Shown: one piece after another, positions 55,301 through 63,306 of the stretch
How the letters are laid out: every line of letters starts with the position of its first letter
Numbering within the stretch: the first letter of the stretch is position 1
DNA from: CAG-1782 sp964418255
GTDB taxonomy: Bacteria; Bacillota; Clostridia; Christensenellales; DTU072
Direction: 5' to 3'
Assembly: GCA_964418255.1 (NCBI GenBank)
Contig: CAYQKV010000006.1
Coordinates: 69,199-133,198, forward strand
DNA: 64,000 nucleotides
Translations under genes and position numbers: made by a program
Notes under the pieces: model-generated
Seen by the model: only the letters and a program-made list of their open reading frames with translations
What the model was told of the DNA's origin: nothing
The model's database searches: none

Positions 55301-57541
55301 GTAATAAGCGGAACGTTTGCGGTAAAGGATACGGAAAGGGAAATTATCCCGAACGCGGGTTCGTATACCGTTACGCTCGTGTTTACGCCGTCGAACAGAA
55401 ACTATGCGATTTCGGAAACGACGATAACCGTCGGAGTAGCGAGAAAAACGGTGAGAATAGAGTTCGATAACCTATCTTCTTTCTACACGGGAGCGACGAG
55501 GAGAAACGAACTGTCCTATAAAGATATAACCGACCCGATAACCGTCGTATTCGAATTTCTCAACGCGACGGGACAGGTAGTCGAACCCGTAGCCGCGGGA
55601 GTTTACAGCATAAGAGCGAGCGTAAACAACGCAAACTACGTCGTGGAAATGAGCGCGACGACGGACGGAACGGGAAGCGGAACGCCCGTGTTCACGGTAA
55701 GAAGAGCGGAAGCGAACGTAAACCTCGCGGTAAATCCCGTCGCTTCTTCGGTCGGCGTGGGCGAGAGCCTGAATAAATCTTCCCTTTCGGGCGGAAGAAT
55801 TTATTACAGAGGGTTCTCCGACCCGATAAAAGGTTCGTTTGCGTACGTCGAAGGAGGAAGAGCGTACACCTCGGCGGGAACGTACGACGTGGAATACATA
55901 TTCAATCCCGACGACAGCGCGAATTTCGCTTCGTACAGAGGAACCGTGCAAATCGAAGTGGGCAGAGGAGTGGCGACCGTAACTCCGGGCGAAAACGCGG
56001 TGGAATACGGCACGCCCGCCGACTTTACCTCGCTCGATTTCACCACCGCTCCCGCGGGAATGAACGGGGATATAAAATTCGAGTTCGTGTGTGACGGAAA
56101 AACTTATAAACAGGGCGATATTATCCCTGCGGGAACTTACTGGTTCACTTGCTGGATAGACGGAGTAAATTACCGTTCGGAAAGAACTTCGTTCAGCTAC
56201 GTAGTCAATAAGAAAGAAATAGATATAGATTTCGTGGACGGAAACGGCAACGTCGTCACTTCTTATTCTACGGGTTACGGCGAAAACGCAAACGTAGACG
56301 TACGGCTCTACGACGCGAATACGAGCGACAAAAGGACGTATTTACTTAAAGACGCGGACACGATAAGAAGAAATATAGAATACAGATACGTTTCGCGCGG
56401 AGAAACCGCCTCTTACGACGGGTACAACGCGCCCACCGCGATAGGAAGTTACGACCTTACCGTTACGTTGAGACACGACGATTACGTCGCTACGAAAACG
56501 GTTATTTACAGGGTTACGACGGGCAGAGTCACCGATATAACCTTCGACGTCGACACGCTCATAAATCAGACGTACGGAGCGGTCGTGCCGCCGATAGTCA
56601 CGACCACGCCCGCTAACGTTAGTTACTATATAATATATCAGGGATACTACACCACGCTGCCGACGTCGGTCGGCTCGTACAACGTGACGGTGTATATCGA
56701 CGACGACAACTACGCGTCCACGCAGATGAGCGCGGTGTTCAGAATCAACCCGAAACCTCTGGAAGTCACGGGATTAACCGTCAAAGACAAAGCCTACGAC
56801 GGCGTGGCTACGCTGGAAATAAACGGTTCGCTTACGGGTGTGTTGTACAGCGACGAAGTTAAACTCGAACTTACCGCGAGAACGTATAACGGCGCGACGA
56901 ATAAGGGCGAGCACTTCGTGGAAATCACCGGGTGTAAACTCAGCGGATTGCACGCGTCGAATTATACGCTTACCGACTATCCCGTGTACGAAAATAAGAT
57001 TAAAATATACGAAAATATAGTCAAAGACAACGGAAGCGGCTCTTATATAATGAGCGACAGCGGGTTCGCCGACGGAACGAGCGTAACGTTCAGAGACTTG
57101 GGAACGAAGAGAAACGCGACGAGCATATGGACGAAAATGCTCGGCGTGGAAGCGACGGTAAAAGCCTATACGGTGACGGTAAACAACGCCGAAGTCGTAA
57201 ACGGAAATCAGTATAAAGTGTGCGTGGAAATACCCGAACAGTACAGGAACAGCAATTTTACCGTGGAATTCGACGGCGCGCTCAAAGGACAGCCGATTTC
57301 TTATACGAGAGAAGGAAACTTCATTTCCTTCTACGCGTCTACTTCGAGCGGAGAAATCGTGTTCCAGAACGCCGAGTTCAAATACGAGTACGTCGTAACC
57401 GCCGCGATATTGCTTATAATACTGATTGCGGTGGTCGTGTTGCTTATACTTAATCCGTTGCAGCACAGAAGAAGCGTCACCGACCCGCGCGCGACGAGAG
57501 ACGCCGTGAGACGGATAAAAGAAGAAAAAAGAAAGAGGTAA
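46373..57541 (+). CDS. Giant MBG/YDG-type surface protein, C-terminally membrane-anchored
   Basis: 3,722 residues. A signal sequence (about 10-35) is followed by a unique N-terminal half of about 850 residues, then some fifteen or more beta-sandwich repeats. Each ends in a line such as 'AGEYTVKAVIDDDNYRGEAS', 'AGEYEIRILISDKNYRGEKR' or 'VGSYNVTVYIDDDNYASTQM', next to 'YDGK/YNG' or 'YGD' strands: the MBG and YDG patterns of bacterial adhesins. The last repeat ('VKDKAYDGVATLEINGSLTG') is YDG-like. Residues about 3673-3693 form a membrane helix, followed by 29 mostly basic residues, so the protein is held in the cell membrane with its bulk outside; there is no LPXTG. The gene is intact over 11 kb. 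Function is probably adhesion or cell-envelope structure. Confidence 0.85.
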   Translation: MRTETAVKIKRGAAVAIVALLILVGICSALCSSGNEDAFATVFSSDPSVASQTIKVTSDSGTVADEGIYDSKKHSTQTYYTSFTGGHYGTTIKTGQPYIPVGAGYIATSPLTAGDMIVTGCSESDLQLKFSTADDALIISDAPTGSNLYFTFALSDELRKVLKDKMLVVTATPYVVTAGSSLVISQFNGANITDVDSATLSLSMYRGTDAPTSEPDEPSSAILRLSSNDYTQLAVKDEIVVGSSSNLTPVEYASGAFLQVALSNWIKNGDAFTMAIKEVGVRIGVTYNASVAIATNSQNAPSNDPDDIGKMTTCIVQGEDRHIDAPSTYAKKSDKLDINLILRRGSDNMLIDTSAYTDAEPALANCKDGTMFRRLFLDKDDEFLISWLVTDGSIVDGSAIVDETNKSGQAVQFEVDTGGPTTGLLVLEPSISYRNLDTGVLTRITNTNNVSVTIIVDSSAPNAPAVDATGNFYKKYLDEDTGTYFTNVQSSSSSEDLDEAGNYMRLLVTGESNDNRPLLSDASLNLYGGSNEIVYYKTTYVGETVPSTIAEKNSVPFTGPVFAETEENSGVYQAYEGRLTQDMKYYKMVWHKDAVAGDPIRAAYYVRNNHGQYVLTSDKDFVSGTKYYTLEEYNYETRGEFTGIYAKIYPDNECDYGNIYINLVTGTTADGKPLPVKAGVWALEFVTYDLVGKSTMCAAKCFLRVDITDYEFEVQFALGSDFEQTEISRDNVTIKVATLDNDGNDPKDSAYTEAEMDDSGDVQKSIFRLRRANRVSVRVEFKTNAAYNAYVLTRFSVGNIGFSTSNFTYVARRTDLDYAFVNVTANGATKRVYYTFDVDASFCMDESLRRMQFIFKRNADIQVANERQTYDGTSKEVTTSVPALQNIGQTANVVTKYYTAEIFEDEYLVKAGDNDSNIPVEAGTYYYMSEILNHNTYYGKKTGTLTIEKRQPSLTTVAVSGINYGDGLGKIDFNADNRNTAGQQQPSNGIYAIVTEGGREYFLSTMSSDKIPGYYEIGLMNKESPEYLNPKAGDITLTIRFTAVKGTVAGQETTYLYDENGNFIPDANYEIVTCQRTITVVHDDKVTFALNDVQENGNGVVKETTMASTADTTTVYYVEYTYTGARRTVEYTIVSSYEKEEDGSAALDLKPYASIAYAPADSITLTQRQIAALRYADVAPSDAGIYAVRIRLDESRCNYSKDIYTYIVINKIALSVSIEASDAIFDYQYESVPTVNVRYGITDYNNVVEGFIYDYFYYESGKTLDELTDENNRVRAEDLRTETGNPVTAGYYYLKVTIDDPNYEGTGYVRYGVKPVDNGNARFRASWPNVNGSQMNPQYNISYGQPLREIGLGTSMTFSYPYRTFASTGTTTTTTRNVAGKVYVVTVKYAEWLETNELTDSEENRNAYLDEMLNATPAYSVNAYEWFLCFSAETAGENGERIFDKNYDFIYEDTDIYVGKAEIDWTNVTVSPITYGDTVTEDDDLTVSYDLGILYSVAGRTPDDGAYYIRNTRYVYKYVETEYTYGLTNNKPNVSAAGTVNIEIKATFVNNANFAAEYIGSKELVVNKKELTVTYKGNEGATAKKTYRAFEETEFYDGLEFKGYIGENLPAGLRNGTFEYIKDGETVSFGNLTAGEYTVKFTLEHANYSGNAEFTLKISKSKLDVTTKPELRSADINVVYNANVLSSVGFTGGGFRAQGGESVSFTAGAFAVAGRMGVFSSSGSMTMTEITENTAFGTAGTIVRIYFDFFPTDETNYATFEGTDDNGGYIDVTVGKADVSGSMRVSLKQNKFVYKDIICTENDVIDKAINYETTNGLDLNWHIEITNARGETPALGTYLNAGEYTVKAVIDDDNYRGEASCALAVEKKDAFIMLKETNGSKIVTKNGITGVKKPYRGNALNIDFDVYELDGNGQYAIVREAASVAFYSDGVRLSSAPSKIGHYTAEISMATSVNYSLCDVETGERINNLASFLTISVDLSAMELFNLEQVYTVQKTVTVFMGGNEATCTLSYEKDGVSYKELPIDAGTYDIYLNFAAYENNGYEDKINALEITDEKGVSRGYKLIIDRYYTEITAPETVTTTYIGEEIERFTPYTSPYGLALEYYYKGENDVDYTLSTLAGLGALDAGEYEIRILISDKNYRGEKRIIYTVNKARLTERNTPSFGEYEYNTEISPEYTGGGSFVFGATEATGEFVVPVDGIRTLAVGEHTVTYRFIPDSENFMIATGSVRLTVVKQTLGQDFISLGTNGNLLEESDYAVEYKNERYSLKVNYDQSKIYGYPQENGDFTVNLRYTANGTQQSPVAIGTYTVTAEVSSKNYACVKTWEYKLVITTGTPKIVNLPQATRVFAIGETVTGADFTGGKAIIDSDAGTEIFGTFTLNGTAVLTSANTNRFSMTFTPTDTDNFKSVNLQVTALVVGRDPMKTNGVLPVDGKTVNGEEWTEKTFFPTFLPTGESDLIEGTHEGYCGAKIAIRPKSGETSAEYGAAIGAFEVVFVCAHDGCEHCKNAVDRLNDFGTLAFEKNVEYVPSVGEKIAVTYKIRVEDVENAAIYNNMYGYVSTDDIIVRKRLNEANSDFEIIKLAGERGYVVTVYDKAGTRTAFIASVDGKITAGGAFRTNDVSDITVNVTFTGNTAYAQAETANYIISEISTEATEYAFIEEEDFDVEVNSKTYDGKPVTAEDMVISVSNSHLPISADAFTMEIYDGNGNVSDGAAKGAYTVVIYVKDDRNRYYGFLETQFYVAERDVSEEIYLVKGSETVSGETVYYDSYGSGSHTIILAGLDGAELPVSAYRTEIKFEAENDDRYSSVGLLGAGLYTVKVTVATADYRGEKVFLYRVDPQRITMVLAETTYAVEYGSSEHNSFAIAPAFRTETGENFTFEGRGGYTVSYYSAGYPKQTTAPLNAGEYTIIVEAVGANYRIVNGTAQYTIRPRTTRIATPPTPLAVDERGNNLVYGQKLSLLGLRTDSAEVTDSSGNVISGTFAVKDTEREIIPNAGSYTVTLVFTPSNRNYAISETTITVGVARKTVRIEFDNLSSFYTGATRRNELSYKDITDPITVVFEFLNATGQVVEPVAAGVYSIRASVNNANYVVEMSATTDGTGSGTPVFTVRRAEANVNLAVNPVASSVGVGESLNKSSLSGGRIYYRGFSDPIKGSFAYVEGGRAYTSAGTYDVEYIFNPDDSANFASYRGTVQIEVGRGVATVTPGENAVEYGTPADFTSLDFTTAPAGMNGDIKFEFVCDGKTYKQGDIIPAGTYWFTCWIDGVNYRSERTSFSYVVNKKEIDIDFVDGNGNVVTSYSTGYGENANVDVRLYDANTSDKRTYLLKDADTIRRNIEYRYVSRGETASYDGYNAPTAIGSYDLTVTLRHDDYVATKTVIYRVTTGRVTDITFDVDTLINQTYGAVVPPIVTTTPANVSYYIIYQGYYTTLPTSVGSYNVTVYIDDDNYASTQMSAVFRINPKPLEVTGLTVKDKAYDGVATLEINGSLTGVLYSDEVKLELTARTYNGATNKGEHFVEITGCKLSGLHASNYTLTDYPVYENKIKIYENIVKDNGSGSYIMSDSGFADGTSVTFRDLGTKRNATSIWTKMLGVEATVKAYTVTVNNAEVVNGNQYKVCVEIPEQYRNSNFTVEFDGALKGQPISYTREGNFISFYASTSSGEIVFQNAEFKYEYVVTAAILLIILIAVVVLLILNPLQHRRSVTDPRATRDAVRRIKEEKRKR

Positions 57542-57550
57542 AAAGAAATC

Positions 57551-59248
57551 TTGAAAAAAACGGTAAATTTACTGAAAATCACGATTTTCGTTATCATAAT
57601 TGCGGCGGTCGCACTGAGCGCCGCGCTTTCGCTCGCTCAAACGGCGTATGCGGAAACGATAAGTTATAAACTGAGTTTTACCCAGCCGACGGATTTCTTT
57701 ACGAGAGAAACGGGCTATACTTTGCAGATAGAGGTGCCCGACGCGCTTTACGACGCGTACGAATTAAAGATAACTTACCAGCGCGTAGAACTAAACGAGC
57801 CTGCGCGTGATAAGGTGGAGTCTTATGTCGCCGACGGCGCGATTACCACGGATAAATTCGTAATTCTCGACGAAAAAGGAACGATTGCCGCGGAAAAAGG
57901 GGATATTAAGACGAGCGGGAGTAAAAAGTATTTCGAAGTTACGACCAAAGAAAACTGCGCGTATATCTTCACGATAGAGAGAAAAGACAGCGCGACCGAC
58001 GAAGAGATAAAGACGGGAGAAACGCAGATTATATACTTCCGTAAAATCGACTACGCCGCGCCTACGTTCGCAAAAACGAATACGGTGTGGCAGGCGACGG
58101 GAATGAAAGCGTCTTTCATCGTTTATGACGACAAAGAAACGCAAAGCGCGATGAGCGGAATCAGGACGGTAAAAATTTACGAAAACGGCGAAGAAGAACC
58201 CGTGTTCGAAAAGGAATATTCGTCCGAAGGAAGGGCAAGCAGCGGTTATCTGTCGCATACGTGCGAATACAATAAACGATATTATATAGAAATGACCGAC
58301 TTTGCGGGAAATACGTCGGGTAAAAGGGAATTCGCTTATTTCGAAAACGACGTCTACAACGCGGTCGCGGAAGCGGACGCGGAAAACGCGATAAACGACT
58401 TGGGCGGCGGCAAGTACACAAATATCATAATGACGACCGTCACAAGAGCGTACGCAGAGTACTTGGTTGTGACGAGAGACGAAACGAAAACGGAAGAGGA
58501 AAAACAAGCCGCGCTTAACGACCTGAACGAGGCAATCGCCTTGTATAACGCCGCAAAAAAATTGTATGACGGCGGAAACGGCAGTAAAATAACGCTTGGC
58601 ATCGAAGTCGTAAACGGCGAAAGCGCGCAAGGACTTACGATAGTCGGCGCGGAAGCGGGACTTTCTTTCCTTAAAATAGGAGACAACGCGAAAATAACGC
58701 TGTCCGCGGCAAATTACACGAAAACGGAATTCACGAGAAACGAGACGTTGCTTAAAGAAGCGGACGACGATATGAAATCCGCGGACGAAGCCTACGTCAT
58801 TGCGATAAAGACCGTTTCGGACGAAGAGGGAGAGATAAGAAAGGAATTCGCCTCCGCGCCGGAAATCAGATTTATGGTGGGAGAAACGGAAAAAATCGCG
58901 GCGGTACAGACGGTGTATACGGTAACGGGCGGAGTAAAATATTACCGTTGCGTAGTGGTTAAACACGTCGACGGCACGGTGTCGGTAGCCACGCCGCACA
59001 CGGGAGGAACGGTGACCGTGTTCGTCGTAAGAGAGCATAACGACCTATACTGGCTGTTTTCGCTTACCGCTATACCGCTTGTGGTCGGAGCGGCGATGCT
59101 TATTTACGCGTTCAGAAAGATGAAAAAAGTCAAAGAGAACGCGTTGAATGAAAAAAACGAAGAAAATACCGAACAGGCGGAGGAAAAAACCGCGAAAAAG
59201 ACGGCGAAAAATATTAAAAACAAGAAAAAGAAAAAAAAGAAAAAATAA
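57551..59248 (+). CDS. Membrane-anchored partner of the giant surface protein
   Basis: 565 residues from a TTG start 9 nt after the giant gene's stop; the SD-like GAGG lies across that stop, so translation is likely coupled. Signal peptide 1-35 (ends 'TAYA'), beta-rich outer region, Ig-like 'YAAPTFAKTNTVWQATGMKA', a helical segment at about 275-345 ('AALNDLNEAIALYNAAKKLY'), another beta domain, membrane helix about 499-521, and a 44-residue cytoplasmic tail that is first acidic and then ends in eight lysines. The topology mirrors that of the giant protein. I infer a two-protein surface complex; no enzyme motif is seen. Confidence 0.75.
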   Translation: MKKTVNLLKITIFVIIIAAVALSAALSLAQTAYAETISYKLSFTQPTDFFTRETGYTLQIEVPDALYDAYELKITYQRVELNEPARDKVESYVADGAITTDKFVILDEKGTIAAEKGDIKTSGSKKYFEVTTKENCAYIFTIERKDSATDEEIKTGETQIIYFRKIDYAAPTFAKTNTVWQATGMKASFIVYDDKETQSAMSGIRTVKIYENGEEEPVFEKEYSSEGRASSGYLSHTCEYNKRYYIEMTDFAGNTSGKREFAYFENDVYNAVAEADAENAINDLGGGKYTNIIMTTVTRAYAEYLVVTRDETKTEEEKQAALNDLNEAIALYNAAKKLYDGGNGSKITLGIEVVNGESAQGLTIVGAEAGLSFLKIGDNAKITLSAANYTKTEFTRNETLLKEADDDMKSADEAYVIAIKTVSDEEGEIRKEFASAPEIRFMVGETEKIAAVQTVYTVTGGVKYYRCVVVKHVDGTVSVATPHTGGTVTVFVVREHNDLYWLFSLTAIPLVVGAAMLIYAFRKMKKVKENALNEKNEENTEQAEEKTAKKTAKNIKNKKKKKKKK

Positions 59249-59299
59249 ATAAAAAGCGAAGGGGAAACCCTAAGCAAAAAAACGCAAGGAGATTTCAAA

Positions 59300-60016
59300 A
59301 TGGAAGAAAAAACCGCAACGAAAGAAAAGAGATTGATTCTCAACAGGCACACGATTTTCACCGTGCCAAATATGCTCGTATTAGTCAGAATACTCTGCGT
59401 GCCCGTCTATATGACGTTGCTCATTCTGGGAAGCAGAGCGGCGGAAACAAACGCGTATCAGTCCTGGTGGGTATATCTTGCTTTGGGAATAATGATTTTT
59501 GCGGCGATTACCGACATTGTGGACGGTAAAATAGCGCGCAGGTTCAAAGCAGGAACGAAAATAGGCAAACGCGTGGTTAAATACGACCAGGGAACGTACG
59601 TAGGTCAGCTTATCGACCCGGTTGCGGATAAAGCGATGCACATCGGCGTTATCGTAGCCCTCGCAATCGCGCAGACCCCGAACGGAACGCCGTATCTTCA
59701 CTGGGCGTTTATTATCTTCCTCGTTTTCAGAGAGCTTATGATGGTGGTGATAGGAAGTTTCGTGGTGAACGACGTCAATATCAAAGCAAATATGCTCGGG
59801 AAAGTAGCAAGCTGTATCATAAGTTGCGGCGCGATACTCTGTTTCTTCCATCCGTTCTTCGAAAAACTGTGGAGCACTTATACGCTCGATTGGATAATCG
59901 TTACGGTAGGTCTCGTACTCAACTGGGCGGCGGCTATCAACTACGGCGTTGATACGTTCAGACAGTTAAAAGCGGCGAAAAAACAACAAAAAGAAGAAAA
60001 CAAAACAGAAGAATAA
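59300..60016 (+). CDS. pgsA: CDP-alcohol phosphatidyltransferase (PgsA-like) with insertion in the motif
   Basis: 238 residues with about six membrane helices. The family transfers a phosphatidyl group from CDP-diacylglycerol, here most likely to glycerol 3-phosphate for phosphatidylglycerol ('FTVPNMLVLVRILCVPVYM' is PgsA-like). The catalytic signature normally reads D-x2-D-G-x2-A-R-x8-G-x3-D-x3-D. Here D72, D75, G76, A79 and R80, then G102, D106 and D110 are all present, but 21 residues separate R80 and G102 instead of 8. The extra part, 'KAGTKIGKRVVKYDQGTYV', is basic. Activity is probably kept. A possible operon continues into valS, 23 nt downstream. Confidence 0.8.
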   Translation: MEEKTATKEKRLILNRHTIFTVPNMLVLVRILCVPVYMTLLILGSRAAETNAYQSWWVYLALGIMIFAAITDIVDGKIARRFKAGTKIGKRVVKYDQGTYVGQLIDPVADKAMHIGVIVALAIAQTPNGTPYLHWAFIIFLVFRELMMVVIGSFVVNDVNIKANMLGKVASCIISCGAILCFFHPFFEKLWSTYTLDWIIVTVGLVLNWAAAINYGVDTFRQLKAAKKQQKEENKTEE

Positions 60017-60039
60017 ACCTATAAAAGAGGAAAGACAAA

Positions 60040-62661
60040 ATGGATATGAACAAGACTTTTACGCCTTCGGAATTCGAAGCGCGTATTTATAAGAGATGGT
60101 GCGAAAAAGGGTATTTCACCGCAAAACCCGACAGAAGCAAGAAACCGTTTACTATCGTTATGCCCCCGCCGAATATCACGGGACAACTCCATATGGGGCA
60201 CGCGCTCAACGATACCTTGCAGGATATTATAATAAGGTATAAGAGAATGGACGGGTATTCCGCGCTCTGGCTGCCGGGGACCGACCACGCGAGCATCGCG
60301 ACCGAACTAAAAATCGTCGAACAACTCAGAAAAGAGGGCTTGACGAAGGAGAGCGTGGGAAGAGAAGCGTTTCTCGTGCGCGCGTACGACTGGAAAGAAA
60401 AATACGGCGGCAGAATAGTGGAACAGCTTAAACGCCTCGGGTCGAGTTGCGACTGGTCGAGAGAAGCGTTCACTATGGACGCAAGGTGCAGTAAAGCGGT
60501 AAGAGAAGTTTTCGTCAATCTCTACGAAAAAGGTCTTATATACAGGGGCAACCGTATGACGCACTGGTGCCCGAGTTGCGGCACCGCCCTTTCCGACGCG
60601 GAAATCGAGTACGAAGAACAGGCGAGCAATCTTTGGCATTTACGCTATCCGTACACCGACGGAAGCGGTTATATGATAGTCGCTACGACCAGACCCGAGA
60701 CAATGCTCGGCGACACCGCGGTCGCAGTCAATCCCGAAGACGAACAGTATAAAGACATCGTGGGGAAGACGATGAAACTGCCGCTTACCGACAGAATTAT
60801 CCCGGTAATCGCCGACGAATACGTGGAAATGGGCTTCGGTACGGGCGCGGTTAAAATTACCCCCGCGCACGACCCCAACGACTTCGAAGTCGGGAAACGC
60901 CATAACCTCGAACTCATTACGGTAATCGACGATAAAGGGTTGATGAACGAAAACGCGGGCAAATACCGCGGAATGACGAGGGAAGAAGCGAGAAAAGCGA
61001 TAGTAAAAGACCTCGAAGAACAAGGATACGTAGAAAAAATCGAACCGTATACCCACAACGTGGGCGTGTGCTACCGTTGCAAGACGGCAATCGAACCCAG
61101 ACCGTGCGAACAGTGGTATCTCAAAATGGAAGAGCTTGCCGCGCCCGCGATTAAAGTCGTAAAGAACGACGAAACGAAGTTCATCCCGAAAAGATTCGAA
61201 AAAATCTATTTCAACTGGATGGAGAATATCAAGGACTGGTGCATTTCCCGTCAGCTTTGGTGGGGACACAGAATTCCGTGCTGGTATTGCGACGAATGCG
61301 GAGAGAAAATAGTGTCGAAAACCGACCCGACCGTCTGCCCGAAATGCGGGAACAAGCATTTAAGACAGGACGAAGACGTGCTCGACACCTGGTTCAGTTC
61401 CGCGCTATGGCCGTTCAGCACGCTCGGATACCCCGATAAAACCGAAGATTTGGAATATTTCTATCCGACGAACGTACTCGTGACGGCGTACGACATCATC
61501 TTCTTCTGGGTGGCGAGAATGATTTTCTCGGGGATAGAACATATGGGAGAAACTCCGTTTAGCGAGGTGCTTATTCACGGCATAGTCCGCGACGCGCAGG
61601 GCAGAAAAATGAGCAAGAGCCTCGGAAACGGTATCGACCCCATCGCGCTCATAGATAAATACGGAGCGGACGCATTGAGATATTCGCTCAGCACGGGAGT
61701 AGCGCCCGGCGGCGACATAAGATATTCCGACGACAGAATGGAAGCGTCGAGGAATTTTATGAACAAACTCTGGAACGCGTCGAGATACGTCATTATGAAC
61801 CTCGAAGGAGCGAACCCGACGGATATCGACAAAGTAACGCTTACCGACGCGGATAAATGGATACTTACCAAACTCCAAAACGTGATTAAAGACGTCAGGA
61901 AAAACCTCGACAAGTACGAAATAGGGCTTGCGATAGCCAAACTGTACGACTTTATTTGGAGCGATTACTGCGACTGGTACGTGGAGCTTACCAAACCTAT
62001 GCTGTACAGCCAGGATGAAAAGAAAAAGAACGACGCGCTCGGCGTGCTTAAATACGTTCTGAGCGAAATTCTGAAACTCGTCCATCCGTTCGTGCCGTTC
62101 ATTACCGAAGAAATCTGGTCGTATCTCAACGTAAGCGAAACGATAATGACGGAAAAATACCCCGTCTATCGCGAGGAAATCGACTTCGAAAAAGAATACG
62201 ACAGTTTCGAGAAAGTAAAAGAGGTTATCGGAAAAATACGTTTCGTAAGAGCAGAAATGAACGTTCCGACTTCGAAAAAAGTGCACTTGTTTATAAAAAC
62301 CGAAGAAAGAAGCGCGTTTATCGGAGCGGACGCTTATATCGAAAAACTCGCGGGAGTAAGCGGAATAAAGTTTATCGAAGACAAAAAAGAAGCGGGCGAA
62401 AAACTCTGCCAGGCGGCGACCTCGGGCGCGGAATTGTTCATACCCTTAGGAGAACTCGTCGATACCGAAAAGGAAATCGCGAGACTTAATAAGGAAAAAG
62501 ACAAGATTGTAGCGGAAATAAAGAGGAGCGAGGGTATGCTCGCCAACGCGGGATTCGTAAACAAAGCCCCCGCCGCGCTCATCGATAAAGAACGGGAAAA
62601 ACTCGCGGCAAACAAGGATTTGCTCGAAAAAGTGGAAAACCGTCTTTCCGATTTGAAATGA
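60040..62661 (+). CDS. valS: Valyl-tRNA synthetase
   Basis: 873 residues, normal for bacterial ValRS. Class I signature HMGH in 'PPNITGQLHMGHALND' (about 42-57) and KMSKS in 'GRKMSKSLGNG' (about 523-533) are present. An editing (CP1) domain lies between ('TTRPETMLGDTAVAVNPED', 'FGTGAVKITPAHDPNDFEVG'). Zinc-binding-like cysteines occur in 'WYCDECGEKI' and 'CPKCGNKH'. The anticodon-binding domain 'WSDYCDWYVELTK' and the C-terminal coiled coil (about 805-870) are typical. Its stop overlaps the start of the next gene (ATGA). Confidence 0.98.
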   Translation: MDMNKTFTPSEFEARIYKRWCEKGYFTAKPDRSKKPFTIVMPPPNITGQLHMGHALNDTLQDIIIRYKRMDGYSALWLPGTDHASIATELKIVEQLRKEGLTKESVGREAFLVRAYDWKEKYGGRIVEQLKRLGSSCDWSREAFTMDARCSKAVREVFVNLYEKGLIYRGNRMTHWCPSCGTALSDAEIEYEEQASNLWHLRYPYTDGSGYMIVATTRPETMLGDTAVAVNPEDEQYKDIVGKTMKLPLTDRIIPVIADEYVEMGFGTGAVKITPAHDPNDFEVGKRHNLELITVIDDKGLMNENAGKYRGMTREEARKAIVKDLEEQGYVEKIEPYTHNVGVCYRCKTAIEPRPCEQWYLKMEELAAPAIKVVKNDETKFIPKRFEKIYFNWMENIKDWCISRQLWWGHRIPCWYCDECGEKIVSKTDPTVCPKCGNKHLRQDEDVLDTWFSSALWPFSTLGYPDKTEDLEYFYPTNVLVTAYDIIFFWVARMIFSGIEHMGETPFSEVLIHGIVRDAQGRKMSKSLGNGIDPIALIDKYGADALRYSLSTGVAPGGDIRYSDDRMEASRNFMNKLWNASRYVIMNLEGANPTDIDKVTLTDADKWILTKLQNVIKDVRKNLDKYEIGLAIAKLYDFIWSDYCDWYVELTKPMLYSQDEKKKNDALGVLKYVLSEILKLVHPFVPFITEEIWSYLNVSETIMTEKYPVYREEIDFEKEYDSFEKVKEVIGKIRFVRAEMNVPTSKKVHLFIKTEERSAFIGADAYIEKLAGVSGIKFIEDKKEAGEKLCQAATSGAELFIPLGELVDTEKEIARLNKEKDKIVAEIKRSEGMLANAGFVNKAPAALIDKEREKLAANKDLLEKVENRLSDLK

Positions 62662-63299
62662 GAGACATACTTTTCGATTTGGACGGCACGTTGATTGACA
62701 GCCGAGAGTGTATCTTTACGCTGTACCGCAGACTCTTCGGCGAGCTCGGCTTGCCCGTGCCGGAAGAACAGGTTATGCGAAAATTCATCGGACCGCCGAT
62801 AGATTTGGTGATAACCGGGTTTCTGCCCGAAGAACAACGTTCCGCCGCGTGCGCAAGGTTTCGTGAAATGTACGCCGAAATCGACCTCAAAAAAGCCAAC
62901 AGACTTTTCGACGGAACGGTAGATATGCTCGAAACCTTGACAAAATGCGGAAAACGATTGTTTATAGCCACTACCAAAAACGAAAAATCCGCAAAGCGCG
63001 TAGTTAAAGAGCTTGGAATAGAAAAGTATTTTTGCGGCGTTTACGGGTCCCGAAACGATATAAACAGGCTCACAAAACAGCTTGTCATCAAAGCGGCGGT
63101 AGAGGAAAACGGCATAGATACAAAAGACACCGTGCTCATAGGGGATACGCATTACGACGCGGAAGGGGCGAAGAATGCGGGAATACCCGTCGCCATAGTG
63201 AGATACGGTTTCGGAGAGGAAGCCGAGCTTGAAAAATATAAAATAGAGAGGTATTTCGATACGCCGCAAAGCGTGGCGGAGTACTATAAAGACAGGTAG
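62658..63299 (+). CDS. HAD hydrolase, phosphoglycolate-phosphatase-like
   Basis: 213 residues. Motif I 'LFDLDGTLIDS' (5-15), a helical cap (about 16-85), motif II 'FIATTKN' (about 101-107), motif III lysine in 'KQLVIKAAVE', and motif IV 'VLIGDTHYDAEGAKNAGI' (about 156-173). It resembles Gph/PpaX-type enzymes, which remove phosphate from small molecules in the cytosol. The four-base overlap with valS means coupled translation. The substrate is not predictable. Confidence 0.92.
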   Translation: MRDILFDLDGTLIDSRECIFTLYRRLFGELGLPVPEEQVMRKFIGPPIDLVITGFLPEEQRSAACARFREMYAEIDLKKANRLFDGTVDMLETLTKCGKRLFIATTKNEKSAKRVVKELGIEKYFCGVYGSRNDINRLTKQLVIKAAVEENGIDTKDTVLIGDTHYDAEGAKNAGIPVAIVRYGFGEEAELEKYKIERYFDTPQSVAEYYKDR

Positions 63300-63306
63300 A
63301 AAGAGT

